DNA of 45,269 nucleotides. It comes from CAIJNA01 sp964516815. Its GTDB lineage: Bacteria > Campylobacterota > Campylobacteria > Campylobacterales > Arcobacteraceae. The stretch's first letter is position 1; every line of letters begins with the position of its first letter. The stretch covers positions 1 through 45,269 of the forward strand of contig CAZEXK010000012.1 in the NCBI GenBank assembly GCA_964516815.1, in the 5' to 3' direction. This document shows positions 29,422-37,745 of this stretch, one piece after another. The notes under the pieces are model-generated. The model saw nothing but the letters and a program-made list of their open reading frames with translations, was not told where the DNA came from and made no database searches. A program made the translations under genes and the position numbers.

Positions 29422-32007
29422 ATGATTGAAGAACAAAGCAATATAAATCAAGCAAAAAATATGAAAGCATATCTAAGTGAGCATCTATTTGGACAAGATA
29501 GAGCTATACAAGCTATTGCTAATAGTATAAAAAATGATATTCTTGAAAATGACAATGCTCCAAAATCTACTTATTTATTTTTAGGATCTCCTGCAACTGG
29601 AAAAACATATTTAGCTCAGCTTATGACCAATAAGTTTCAAGGCTATAAAATCAAAAATTTTGATATGACACAATACCATGACCAAAACGGTGGCGAATTG
29701 TATGGTTATCCAATAGGTTGGACTGGTTACGGAGTAGGGCAACTAACCGGCTTTGTACACGACAATCCAAAAGCAATCATCGTATTAGATGCTTTTGAAA
29801 AAGCAGCAAATGTAATTCAAAGTAATTTACTTTCAATATTTGAAGGTGGACAAATGAAAGATGGTTGTGGATGGGATCTTATAACTAATCAACCTTGTAA
29901 CGAAGATGATGATGTAAAGTATCATGAAGGAAATGCAAAATATTTTGTTGATTTTAGACAAACTATATTTATAATAACTTCTAGTTTAGGAAAAGAACTT
30001 TATAGTGATAGTAAATTTATAGAGCTAATAGATAATGACTATATCCAAGCTGAATCAATGATATTAGAAGCTCTAAAAAGAGAAGAAAAAAGAGATGATA
30101 GAAGTGGAGGTACACAGCCAGCTATTGTACCTGAACTTATTTCAAGATTTTCTCAGGCAAATTTGATATTGTTCAATAAGTTAGATTATCAAGCATTTCA
30201 AAATATTGCACAAAAAGCTTTTTTTGATTACCAAAAGGTATTTCAAAATAAGTTTGGAATAGATTTTCAAATCTCAAAAAATTTTACTCATTTTTTAAAA
30301 ATAAGAACACTTATATTTGCACCACAATTAGATGCAAGAAGAATAAAAAATAAAATAGGTTTAGCTTTTTTTGATTCATTGACTAATTATATTATGAATT
30401 TAGATGAAGACATGAGTAAATATAAAAAGATAAAAGTTATAATTTCAAAAAAAAGCATTGAATTTATAACTAATACAATTGATAAATATATACAAGAGGA
30501 AAAATTAGTAAAAGAATTATTTAGAAAAAATTACAAATTACAAGTAGAAGATAGCATTATATTAAAAGATGATCAAATAACATATAAAGTTAGTAATTGT
30601 TATTTCAAACAAGTAAAAAAAATTAAAGATTTTAGTGATGATGGGCTTGTATTTGATATTCCAAAGGTATCATTTAATGATATAGCTGGACATAAAAAAG
30701 CAAAAATAAGATTGAAAGAAGTTATTAATTTTTTTAAATCTCCTAAACTTTTAAAAGAATTTGATATACAACCACCTAAAGGCATGTTACTTTATGGACC
30801 AACGGGAACTGGAAAAACGTTATTAGCAAAAGCATTTGCAGCTGAGGCGGATTTACCTTTTATTTCTATTACAGGAGTTGATTTATTAAAAATAGATAGA
30901 ACAAAAAGAATCTTTGACAAGGCAAAAGAATACGCACCTTCTATTATTTTTATTGATGAAATTGACACCGTTGGTACAAGATCAAAAGAAAATGGAAAAA
31001 ACATACAAATAAATCAATTTTTATCAGAAATGGATGGATTTTCCAATAAGCCTGATGAAAATATATTTATAATTGCAGCTACAAATCATCTTCAAAACAT
31101 AGATACTGCTATGATAAGACCAGGAAGAATTGAATTACATATTGAAGTTGACAACTTAGATAAAGAGGCAAGACAGTACTTTTTAGAAAAAATAATTAAA
31201 AGTAAACCTACAAGTGGAAAATTTGATATGAATAAGCTTTTAATGTACTCTACAGGTACAACAGGAGCTCAACTTGAATTAATTGGTAAAGAAGCTTCTT
31301 TTTATTGTTTAAGACACAATATAAATAGCATCACGCAAGAAATATTAATACAACAAATAAACACTATAAAATATGGGGAAAAGCTCTCTTTTATGCCAAT
31401 AGAACAAATGTTTGAAAAAACAGCAGTAAATCAAGCAGCTCATGCTGTTTTATCTAAAGTACTTATGCCTCATATTGCTATTGAACAAATTACAATTTCG
31501 CCCCAAGAAAATAATATGGGATTTATTTCAAATCATCATGACAATATACAAAATATCATGACAATTAAAGATTTTAAAGATAGAATTTGTGTATCTTTGG
31601 CTGGAAGAATGGCACAAATTAAAAAATATGGACAAACTAAAGGTATTGATACCTCAGTATCAAATGATTTACTTCAAGCAACAAAAGATATTTATGATGC
31701 TATTTCTATTTACGGTATGGATGAAGAAGTAGGTCATATTAATATAAATGCAATTTCTAATAGTACGCTAATAAATACAAATACAACCGATACTAAACAT
31801 TATCATGAAAAAATAGATACAGCACTAGCAAGATGGATGAATGATGCTGAACTTAATACAAAAAAGCTGATAAATACGCATTGGAAAACTATAGAAGCTT
31901 TATGTACATTGTTACTTAAAAAAGAGGTACTTTATAAAGATGAATTAAGTACCTATTTAGGTGTATTAGAAGACCAAAATAAAACTGATGAAAAATCTTC
32001 TCATTAA
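29422..32007 (+). CDS. double AAA+ protein: ClpB-D2-like module fused to an FtsH-like AAA with degenerate M41 domain
   Basis: This 861-residue protein has no membrane segment. Residues about 15-330 are an AAA_2/ClpB-D2-like module. It has Walker A GSPATGKT (55-62), but Walker B reads VLDAFEKA (D123, then Ala where Glu is expected), and sensor 1 reads ITSSLG (Ser for Asn). R242 could be the finger, and DARRIKN fits sensor 2. Residues 415-655 are FtsH-like, with Walker A GPTGTGKT (459-466), Walker B FIDEID (D512, E513), N555, R566 and R569. The FVGVGA pore loop is missing: ITGVDLLKIDRTKRIFDKAK is about six residues short. Residues 660-830 align with peptidase M41, but HExxH is N670-Q-A-A-H674; D749 (SNDL) is kept. 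It is probably a remodelling or scaffold protein rather than a protease. Confidence 0.85.
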   Translation: MIEEQSNINQAKNMKAYLSEHLFGQDRAIQAIANSIKNDILENDNAPKSTYLFLGSPATGKTYLAQLMTNKFQGYKIKNFDMTQYHDQNGGELYGYPIGWTGYGVGQLTGFVHDNPKAIIVLDAFEKAANVIQSNLLSIFEGGQMKDGCGWDLITNQPCNEDDDVKYHEGNAKYFVDFRQTIFIITSSLGKELYSDSKFIELIDNDYIQAESMILEALKREEKRDDRSGGTQPAIVPELISRFSQANLILFNKLDYQAFQNIAQKAFFDYQKVFQNKFGIDFQISKNFTHFLKIRTLIFAPQLDARRIKNKIGLAFFDSLTNYIMNLDEDMSKYKKIKVIISKKSIEFITNTIDKYIQEEKLVKELFRKNYKLQVEDSIILKDDQITYKVSNCYFKQVKKIKDFSDDGLVFDIPKVSFNDIAGHKKAKIRLKEVINFFKSPKLLKEFDIQPPKGMLLYGPTGTGKTLLAKAFAAEADLPFISITGVDLLKIDRTKRIFDKAKEYAPSIIFIDEIDTVGTRSKENGKNIQINQFLSEMDGFSNKPDENIFIIAATNHLQNIDTAMIRPGRIELHIEVDNLDKEARQYFLEKIIKSKPTSGKFDMNKLLMYSTGTTGAQLELIGKEASFYCLRHNINSITQEILIQQINTIKYGEKLSFMPIEQMFEKTAVNQAAHAVLSKVLMPHIAIEQITISPQENNMGFISNHHDNIQNIMTIKDFKDRICVSLAGRMAQIKKYGQTKGIDTSVSNDLLQATKDIYDAISIYGMDEEVGHININAISNSTLINTNTTDTKHYHEKIDTALARWMNDAELNTKKLINTHWKTIEALCTLLLKKEVLYKDELSTYLGVLEDQNKTDEKSSH

Positions 32008-32015
32008 ATATATTA

Positions 32016-32264
32016 TTATTTAAAATCATCCTTATAAAGTTTGTAGCCATGACTTATAATATCTTGCATTAATTTTAAATGTACCCTTAATTTTCTACTA
32101 GTATTTCTAACACCATCATCATCATCGCAAATTTCTAGACTATCTATTTTATCTTCAAACCAATCAATTTTTTCATGCATTTCTTTAAGATTGTATATTC
32201 GATTTTCAAATTTTATTGCTTTAGTATTATTTTCATCTTCTAGCCATTGTTCTTGTGTCATCAT
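32016..32264 (-). CDS. small acidic hypothetical protein, 82 aa
   Basis: I do not recognise this protein. It is helical and highly charged, with an acidic run ICDDDDGV and a likely helical pair (FENRIYNLKEMHEKIDWFED, then KLRVHLKLMQDIISHGYKLY). A second ATG is the next codon (MM start). AAAAGGTAA lies upstream. It converges on the AAA gene with only 8 bases between stops and follows 34 bases after tsaD on the minus strand, so it may be the tail of the DUF808-tsaD operon. Confidence 0.6.
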   Translation of the reverse strand: MMTQEQWLEDENNTKAIKFENRIYNLKEMHEKIDWFEDKIDSLEICDDDDGVRNTSRKLRVHLKLMQDIISHGYKLYKDDFK

Positions 32265-32298
32265 TATTATTACCTTTTTTATTTGTATTAAAATTTAA

Positions 32299-33309
32299 TT
32301 AGTTAAATTCTTTTAATTTTGAGCTTATATTCACATCATTTATATCTACAAACTCTTTATTTATATATTGTTGTATGGCAACTCTACCAATCATAGCAGC
32401 ATTATCACTACAATATTGCAAGGGTGCTAATATTAGCTTTGCATTGTGTTGTTTACATAATTGTTCGCAGTTTTTACGTAAATAAATATTAGCACTAGCC
32501 CCTCCTACTATAGCTAATTTTTCTAAAGATGTTTGCTTTAGGTATTTTTTTAATTTCATCATAATATGATCAACCGCTGTTTTTTGAAAACAAGCACAAA
32601 TATCAGATATAACTTCTTGACTTAATCCATCTTTTTTTGCTTTTTGTTCTTCATCTAAGATTATCAGTCTTACTGCATTTTTAAGTCCTGAGTATGAAAA
32701 TTCAATTTTAGGTGATTGTCTTAAAGGTATAGGTAAGGTGTATGCATTTGCATTTCCTTTTAGTGCATATTCTTGTACAATTGGACCACCTGGATAAGAA
32801 AGCTTTAACATTTTAGCCACCTTATCAAAACTTTCTCCAAAACTATCATCGCTAGTTTGTCCTATAATTTTCATATCATTTAAAGATTTTGCTTCGATTA
32901 TTTGAGTATGCCCTCCTGATACTAACAATATTGTACAAGGAAGCTCGTCTTCTTTTTCTATGCTTGTTGAATATATATGACCTTTTAGATGATTTACTGA
33001 TATTAGAGGAATCTTCAAAGAAATACTAAGAGCCTTTGCCATACTCAATCCCTCCATTAATGTAACACTAAGTCCAGGAGCTGTTGTAACTGCTATAGCT
33101 TTTAAAGATGAAAAATACTGTTCACATTCTTGTAATATTTTTGGCAATGCTTCTATATGTAGCCTAGCAGCTAGTTCAGGAACTACTCCTCCATAAATAT
33201 TGTGTTGTAATTCTTGTGATATTTTTTTATGATAAACTAGCTCATAAGTATCAATATTTGTAATAGCTATTGAACTATCATCACATGAGCTTTCTATGCT
33301 TAAAATCAT
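32299..33309 (-). CDS. tsaD: tRNA N6-adenosine threonylcarbamoyltransferase
   Basis: TsaD transfers the threonylcarbamoyl group to A37 of ANN-reading tRNAs, with TsaB and TsaE as partners. The 336-residue ASKHA-fold protein starts ILSIESSCDDSSIA. It has the metal ligands H107 and H111 in NHLKGHIYS, LLVSGGHTQI, and SDNAAMIGRVA near the end with the third ligand. The length is standard. The start overlaps the DUF808 gene by four bases. It is essential in many bacteria. Confidence 0.96.
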   Translation of the reverse strand: MILSIESSCDDSSIAITNIDTYELVYHKKISQELQHNIYGGVVPELAARLHIEALPKILQECEQYFSSLKAIAVTTAPGLSVTLMEGLSMAKALSISLKIPLISVNHLKGHIYSTSIEKEDELPCTILLVSGGHTQIIEAKSLNDMKIIGQTSDDSFGESFDKVAKMLKLSYPGGPIVQEYALKGNANAYTLPIPLRQSPKIEFSYSGLKNAVRLIILDEEQKAKKDGLSQEVISDICACFQKTAVDHIMMKLKKYLKQTSLEKLAIVGGASANIYLRKNCEQLCKQHNAKLILAPLQYCSDNAAMIGRVAIQQYINKEFVDINDVNISSKLKEFN

Positions 33310-34163
33310 ATTTGTTTTTTATTTCTTATTTTCTTGATACCTTGTACAAATAGCACTATTATACCACCTATAATTAGACCAATAATAAATTCATTTAAAA
33401 TACTAGGTATTTGAGCATACATTAAATTATGATGTACAAAATCAATATTGTGTACAAGTATTCCTCCACCCACTAAAACCATAGCAATAGTTCCAAGTAC
33501 ACTTAAAATAGTGATAATTTTTGGTACTAAATTAATTAAAAAATTTCCAAAACCTACTTGTTTTTTAGAAATTAGCCAAAATCCAATATTGTCTAATCTA
33601 ATAATTAAAGCAACTAATCCATAAACACCAAGCGTAGCAATTATTGCTACAAAAGTTGTAGAAAATATTTGAACTATTAAAGGCTCGTGACTAACTGCGT
33701 TTAGAGCTAAAATTACTATTTCAATAGATAAAATAAAATCAGTAAACACAGCAGATTTAATTTTACTTTTTTCAAAATCTAATATGTTTTCATTATTGGT
33801 ATTTGCTAGTTTTTCATTTTGTTGTTTTTTATTTAAAATATATTCTTCTATTTTTTCAACACCCTCATACAATAAGTAAAGTCCACCAAGAACTAAAATA
33901 AAGGCAATACTACTAGGGGCAATGGCACTTAATATAAATGCTAATGGTAAAATAATTAGTTTGTTTAAAAAAGAACCTTTAGTAATTTCCCATATAACTT
34001 TTAGTTCTCTATCTTGTTTAAAACCTACTGCTTTTTGTGCATTAACAGCTAGATCATCTGCTAAAATTACAGCTGTTTTTTGAGTAGATATTTTTGTTGC
34101 TACTGCTATATCGTCTGCTAAAATTGCTATATCATCTAAAAGTGCGAAAAATCCTGTTGCCAT
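33306..34163 (-). CDS. DUF808 family inner-membrane protein (YedI-like)
   Basis: The N-terminus MATGFFALLDDIAILADDIA is the hallmark of DUF808, followed by KTAVILADDLAVNAQ and repeated hydrophobic segments. I see about five to six likely membrane spans between residues 65 and 275. The family is unstudied; it is predicted to be an inner-membrane protein of unknown function. At 285 residues it is near the usual length of about 300. It overlaps tsaD by four bases, which suggests co-expression. A good minus-strand -10 (GATATAAT) lies about 35 bases upstream, and GGAT serves as ribosome site. Confidence 0.87.
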   Translation of the reverse strand: MATGFFALLDDIAILADDIAVATKISTQKTAVILADDLAVNAQKAVGFKQDRELKVIWEITKGSFLNKLIILPLAFILSAIAPSSIAFILVLGGLYLLYEGVEKIEEYILNKKQQNEKLANTNNENILDFEKSKIKSAVFTDFILSIEIVILALNAVSHEPLIVQIFSTTFVAIIATLGVYGLVALIIRLDNIGFWLISKKQVGFGNFLINLVPKIITILSVLGTIAMVLVGGGILVHNIDFVHHNLMYAQIPSILNEFIIGLIIGGIIVLFVQGIKKIRNKKQI

Positions 34164-34237
34164 ATATCATCCATGTACAAATTTATTGATGAAATTATAT
34201 CTAAATAAATTATTATAATAAAATCATTTATGTTAGT

Positions 34238-34879
34238 TTACAAATTATTCAATAATTTTTTTAAGTTTGTTAGCTTATTTATTTTATAACTAGCCTTAGA
34301 AAAATCTTGATTTTTTGTAAATTCATTATATACCATTATACATTCTATTCCAGCATTATAAGCTGAACTTAAACCTCTTTTTGAGTCCTCAACTATAATG
34401 CATTGTTCTTTTGTAGCATTAAACTTACTTAAAGCTGTTAAATATGGTTCTGGATTTGGTTTTGCATTTTTATAATCTTCTTCACAAAGTACAAAGTCCA
34501 TATATTTTACTATATTGCTATTTTTATGAATAAGTTCAAAGTCAACTCTCCTTGAAGTTGTAACAATCGCCATTTTATATGTTTTACTCAATTCTTTTAA
34601 TATTTCACTAACACCTTGTATTTTTATATCTTGTGTTAAAATAAATTCTTGATAATATTCATTTCTTTTATTTCTTGCTAAATTAACTTCGTGTTCACTT
34701 GCTCCTAGTTTTTCAACACCTTGCCATACAGAACCACCGTGAACCATTAAGTTTAAATAATCATTTTTATAAAAATCAAAATCAAAAAATTCTTTTAGTG
34801 CAATTTGACTAGCTTTTAAGTACCAAGGTTCAGTTTCTACTAATACTCCATCATTATCAAATAAAATATATTTTTTCAT
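34238..34879 (-). CDS. HAD-superfamily hydrolase (phosphatase/phosphomutase type)
   Basis: This 213-residue HAD subfamily IA protein has motif I FDNDGVLVETEP (nucleophile D8, acid/base D10), motif II IVTTS, and motif III lysine in NAKPNPEPY. Motif IV is IVEDSKRGLSSAYNAGI, and an alpha-helical cap spans residues 17-85. Such enzymes dephosphorylate small sugar phosphates or act as beta-phosphoglucomutases; the substrate is not determinable. It begins three bases after the RBBP9-like gene and has no obvious ribosome site, so coupling is likely. Confidence 0.87.
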   Translation of the reverse strand: MKKYILFDNDGVLVETEPWYLKASQIALKEFFDFDFYKNDYLNLMVHGGSVWQGVEKLGASEHEVNLARNKRNEYYQEFILTQDIKIQGVSEILKELSKTYKMAIVTTSRRVDFELIHKNSNIVKYMDFVLCEEDYKNAKPNPEPYLTALSKFNATKEQCIIVEDSKRGLSSAYNAGIECIMVYNEFTKNQDFSKASYKINKLTNLKKLLNNL

Positions 34880-34882
34880 TAA

Positions 34883-35431
34883 TTAATACGCAAGCCAATC
34901 ATAAGCACAGGATAAATTTCCATATCCTGATTGTTCATTTATATGTCCAGCACCTTCAAGTATTTTAAGTCCTATTGCTAGTTTGTTTGAGAGTTCATGC
35001 AATTCTTGTATATTAATATATGGGTCGTTATCACTTGAGGCCATTATTTTATTTTTTGTTTTTAAATTAGTTGGTACGCTATAAGGGAAAAATGAACTAA
35101 TTTCTTTTATCTTACAAAGAGGAGATACAGGTGAAACTAACATTAACTTATCTAATTCATATTTCATTTTTCCTTCATTTACATAATGAAACCACAGTAT
35201 ATTAGCTAAAGAATGACATACAATAATATCTGGTATAAAAGTTTGTATGTGAAAATCAAGATGATACATCCAATCTGTTAAGTTTGGATTATTCATATCT
35301 GGTAAATCAGGAAAGGCGACTTCAAAGTTGTCTTCTTCTAGTTGCTTTTGTAGATGTCTTTGCCAATGACCTTCTTTGCTTCCTTGCCAACCATGTAAAA
35401 TCAACACTCTTTTTTTAATATTTTTTTTCAT
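34883..35431 (-). CDS. RBBP9/YdeN-like serine hydrolase
   Basis: This small alpha/beta-hydrolase of 182 residues begins MKKNIKKRVLILHGWQGSKE. It has HGWQGSKEGHW at the N-terminus, nucleophile S74 in IVCHSLAN, the acid at D134 or D136 in SSDNDPYI and H163 in EGAGHINEQSGYG, as in the RBBP9/YdeN family. I start at ATG 35431. A GTG at 35479 would add 16 residues and overlap the upstream gene. Neither has a convincing ribosome site, so translation may be coupled to the DUF1566 gene. The substrate is unknown. Confidence 0.82.
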   Translation of the reverse strand: MKKNIKKRVLILHGWQGSKEGHWQRHLQKQLEEDNFEVAFPDLPDMNNPNLTDWMYHLDFHIQTFIPDIIVCHSLANILWFHYVNEGKMKYELDKLMLVSPVSPLCKIKEISSFFPYSVPTNLKTKNKIMASSDNDPYINIQELHELSNKLAIGLKILEGAGHINEQSGYGNLSCAYDWLAY

Positions 35432-35466
35432 TTTATGAATTTTTTTAGTGTCTATTTCTAAGTCTT

Positions 35467-35880
35467 CTATCTTATACACCTTACAAATTTTTTGTCATTT
35501 TTATTATTATAATAAATAGCACCACTTTTGAAAAATACATAATAAGCATATTTTCCAAAGTTTCTCCATGTAGTTTCGCTTGTCCAATAATCACTAGGTA
35601 AATTATGGTTAAATGCTTTGTTTATCATATGTTCATCATCTCTTTTTATATTTATTATAAGTTTATATTCTTGTCTTGTAGGTAATCTCCAATTATTAGC
35701 TCCTAATAATTTTAAATCTTCACAATACTTTATTGCATTTTTATGTGTTTTTGATATTGTTATATTGTCTTTGGTATTTTGCCAGGTTAGTTTATTTTCG
35801 TCATCATATATTGTATTTATACTTTTTAGCATACTTGCATCTAAATATACACTTACAATAATAAGTAAAATAAATTTCAT
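35467..35880 (-). CDS. exported DUF1566 (Lcl-like) domain protein
   Basis: The protein starts MKFILLIIVSVYLDASM, a probable signal peptide. The mature part is a C-type-lectin-like DUF1566 domain: LTWQNTKDN..., NNWRLPTRQEYKLII, SDYWTSETTW, and YYVFFKSGAIYYNN...FVRCIR. Two cysteines (in YCEDLK and VRCIR) could pair. Such proteins are periplasmic or surface-exposed with unknown ligands. At 137 residues it is a single domain. The ATG at 35880 is chosen because AAGGA lies nine bases upstream; two earlier in-frame starts are possible. It sits 14 bases after dxr. Confidence 0.8.
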   Translation of the reverse strand: MKFILLIIVSVYLDASMLKSINTIYDDENKLTWQNTKDNITISKTHKNAIKYCEDLKLLGANNWRLPTRQEYKLIINIKRDDEHMINKAFNHNLPSDYWTSETTWRNFGKYAYYVFFKSGAIYYNNKNDKKFVRCIR

Positions 35881-35894
35881 CACCATACTTCCTT

Positions 35895-36968
35895 TTATGT
35901 TTTTAAGCAAAACTCTCTTACTTCTTCATTTATTAAAAAAACATCATCTATATTTTTTATTTTAGCATTTGCAAACTTATTCATAGCCTTATGAGAAAGT
36001 TTTGAAATATCAGTAAAGCTTATTTTAGAATCTAAAAATTTTTGAACTGCAATTTCATTAGCTGCATTTAGGACAACTCCTAAATTATCATTATTTAACA
36101 ATGCTTCTTTTAGTTCCCAAATTGGGTATCTATTAGTTTTTATTTCGCTAAATTCAAGGCTTTGTAATTGCAATAAATCAACAGGCTTTAGTATTTGTTC
36201 ATTAACTTCATCTAAAATAGCATAAGAAATTGGCAATTGCATATTTGCATGTGCTAAGTGTGCTGTTGTGCTTCCATCTGTAAAATTAACCATTGCATGT
36301 ATTATTGATTTTCTCTCTATTATTGCATCGCAAGCTCTTGTATTAAATAACCATCTAGCTTCTATTAACTCAAAGAGTTTATTTGTCATTGTTGCACTAT
36401 CTATTGTAATTTTATTTCCCATTGACCAATTTGGATGATTTAGTGCTTCTTTAATACTAACCTTACTCAATTCTTCTAATGGATAATCTCTAAAGCTTCC
36501 TCCACTTGCAGTTACACTTAGAGATGAAATTTGCTTTACCTCATCCATCAAATACCATAGCCCAAAATGTTCACTATCAATTGGTCTAATAAAACTAGCA
36601 TCAATAAACTTACCAGCAGCTACTAAGCTTTCTTTATTTGCAAGAGCAACTTTTTTTCCTGTTTTTATAGCTTCAAGTGTTGGTAATAAACCATAAAATC
36701 CAACTAAAGCATTTACTACTAGTAAAGATGATGAATCCCTAATAGCTTGTATAATTGCATCTTGTCCATATAATACATTTTTATGATTTACTTTATGCAC
36801 ATCATATTTTGATGCTATGATTACTAGTTTTGGATTAAAACTAAGAAGTTGTTGATTTAATAATTCTATGTTTTTACCAGCAACTAAAACTTCAATATCT
36901 AAATGAAATTTTTTTGCAATTTCAAGTGTATTTACACCTATTGAACCCGTACATCCTAAAACAATCAT
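35895..36968 (-). CDS. dxr: 1-deoxy-D-xylulose 5-phosphate reductoisomerase
   Basis: Dxr makes MEP from DXP with NADPH, the first committed MEP-pathway step. The 357-residue enzyme has VLGCTGSIGVNTLEI (NADPH loop, GxTGSIG), ALANKESLVAAG, PIDSEHFGLW (metal ligands in D-S-E), TASGGSFRDYPLEEL, HPNWSMGNKITIDSATM and LFELIEARWLF. The length is slightly short, as in other Campylobacterota. It starts ten bases after cdsA, forming a cdsA-dxr unit as in many bacteria. ispDF and the prenyl synthase in this window act in the same pathway. Confidence 0.96.
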   Translation of the reverse strand: MIVLGCTGSIGVNTLEIAKKFHLDIEVLVAGKNIELLNQQLLSFNPKLVIIASKYDVHKVNHKNVLYGQDAIIQAIRDSSSLLVVNALVGFYGLLPTLEAIKTGKKVALANKESLVAAGKFIDASFIRPIDSEHFGLWYLMDEVKQISSLSVTASGGSFRDYPLEELSKVSIKEALNHPNWSMGNKITIDSATMTNKLFELIEARWLFNTRACDAIIERKSIIHAMVNFTDGSTTAHLAHANMQLPISYAILDEVNEQILKPVDLLQLQSLEFSEIKTNRYPIWELKEALLNNDNLGVVLNAANEIAVQKFLDSKISFTDISKLSHKAMNKFANAKIKNIDDVFLINEEVREFCLKT

Positions 36969-36978
36969 AATTAATAAC

Positions 36979-37737
36979 TTATTGTAATAAACCTAAAAGA
37001 AAATACATAATAATACCTCCAAATAAGTAACCATCAGTTCTATCAAGAATACCACCATGCCCTGGTAATAAATCACCACTATCTTTTACATTTGCTTCTC
37101 TTTTTAAATAAGATTCAAATAAATCGCCAAATACAGAAAATGCAGCAACTAGTGCAGAAATCAATATTATAACAACTAAGCCCAATGAAGTAGGAGAAAA
37201 TATTACTCCCAAAATCATTGCACTTACTATTCCTCCAATAACACCCTCTATTGTTTTATTTGGACTTGTTTCACAAAATTGTGTTTTACCCATGCTTTTA
37301 CCTACAAAATAAGCTCCTACATCAGCTCCTGCTACTAATACAAGTAACCACAATAAATAATCCATACCATATGATGTATACAATGCAAATATGAACACAA
37401 ATGAACTTATAGGGTATAACAATGTAATAAATAATTTTTTATTAAGATCTTTTGTATATGCTAGATACGATGCAAATATAACTGCTACTACAAATATTAT
37501 ATCTTGAGGGGTAGGATATATTAACGAAACTAACCAAATAATAGATGCTATTATATATAATCTATCTTCTTTAATATCAAATAAAATCATAGATTCTTTT
37601 AAACCTACAAGCATAATTACACCTAAAAAAGCCCATGTAACTATCAATAAATCAATATATCCAATCACAAGTAAGACAAGAATTAACAATACCCCTGTTT
37701 TAATTCTTGTACTTGAATTTTTAATTATATCTGTCAT
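36979..37737 (-). CDS. cdsA: phosphatidate cytidylyltransferase
   Basis: CdsA forms CDP-diacylglycerol from phosphatidate and CTP in the inner membrane. The 252-residue protein has seven or eight hydrophobic spans. The family signature is near the C-terminus: LFESYLKREANVKDSGDLLP followed by GHGGILDRTDG, with the catalytic Asp residues. VAGADVGAYFVGKSMGKTQF and SPNKTIEGVIGG also match. It lies between the NFACT gene (8 bases) and dxr (10 bases). Confidence 0.95.
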   Translation of the reverse strand: MTDIIKNSSTRIKTGVLLILVLLVIGYIDLLIVTWAFLGVIMLVGLKESMILFDIKEDRLYIIASIIWLVSLIYPTPQDIIFVVAVIFASYLAYTKDLNKKLFITLLYPISSFVFIFALYTSYGMDYLLWLLVLVAGADVGAYFVGKSMGKTQFCETSPNKTIEGVIGGIVSAMILGVIFSPTSLGLVVIILISALVAAFSVFGDLFESYLKREANVKDSGDLLPGHGGILDRTDGYLFGGIIMYFLLGLLQ

Positions 37738-37745
37738 TTATTTTC

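Noticed and set aside
35618..35965. Plus-strand frame of 115 hydrophobic codons
   Set aside because: It is antisense to the DUF1566 gene and the end of dxr; the apparent membrane character is an artefact of A-rich coding on the other strand.
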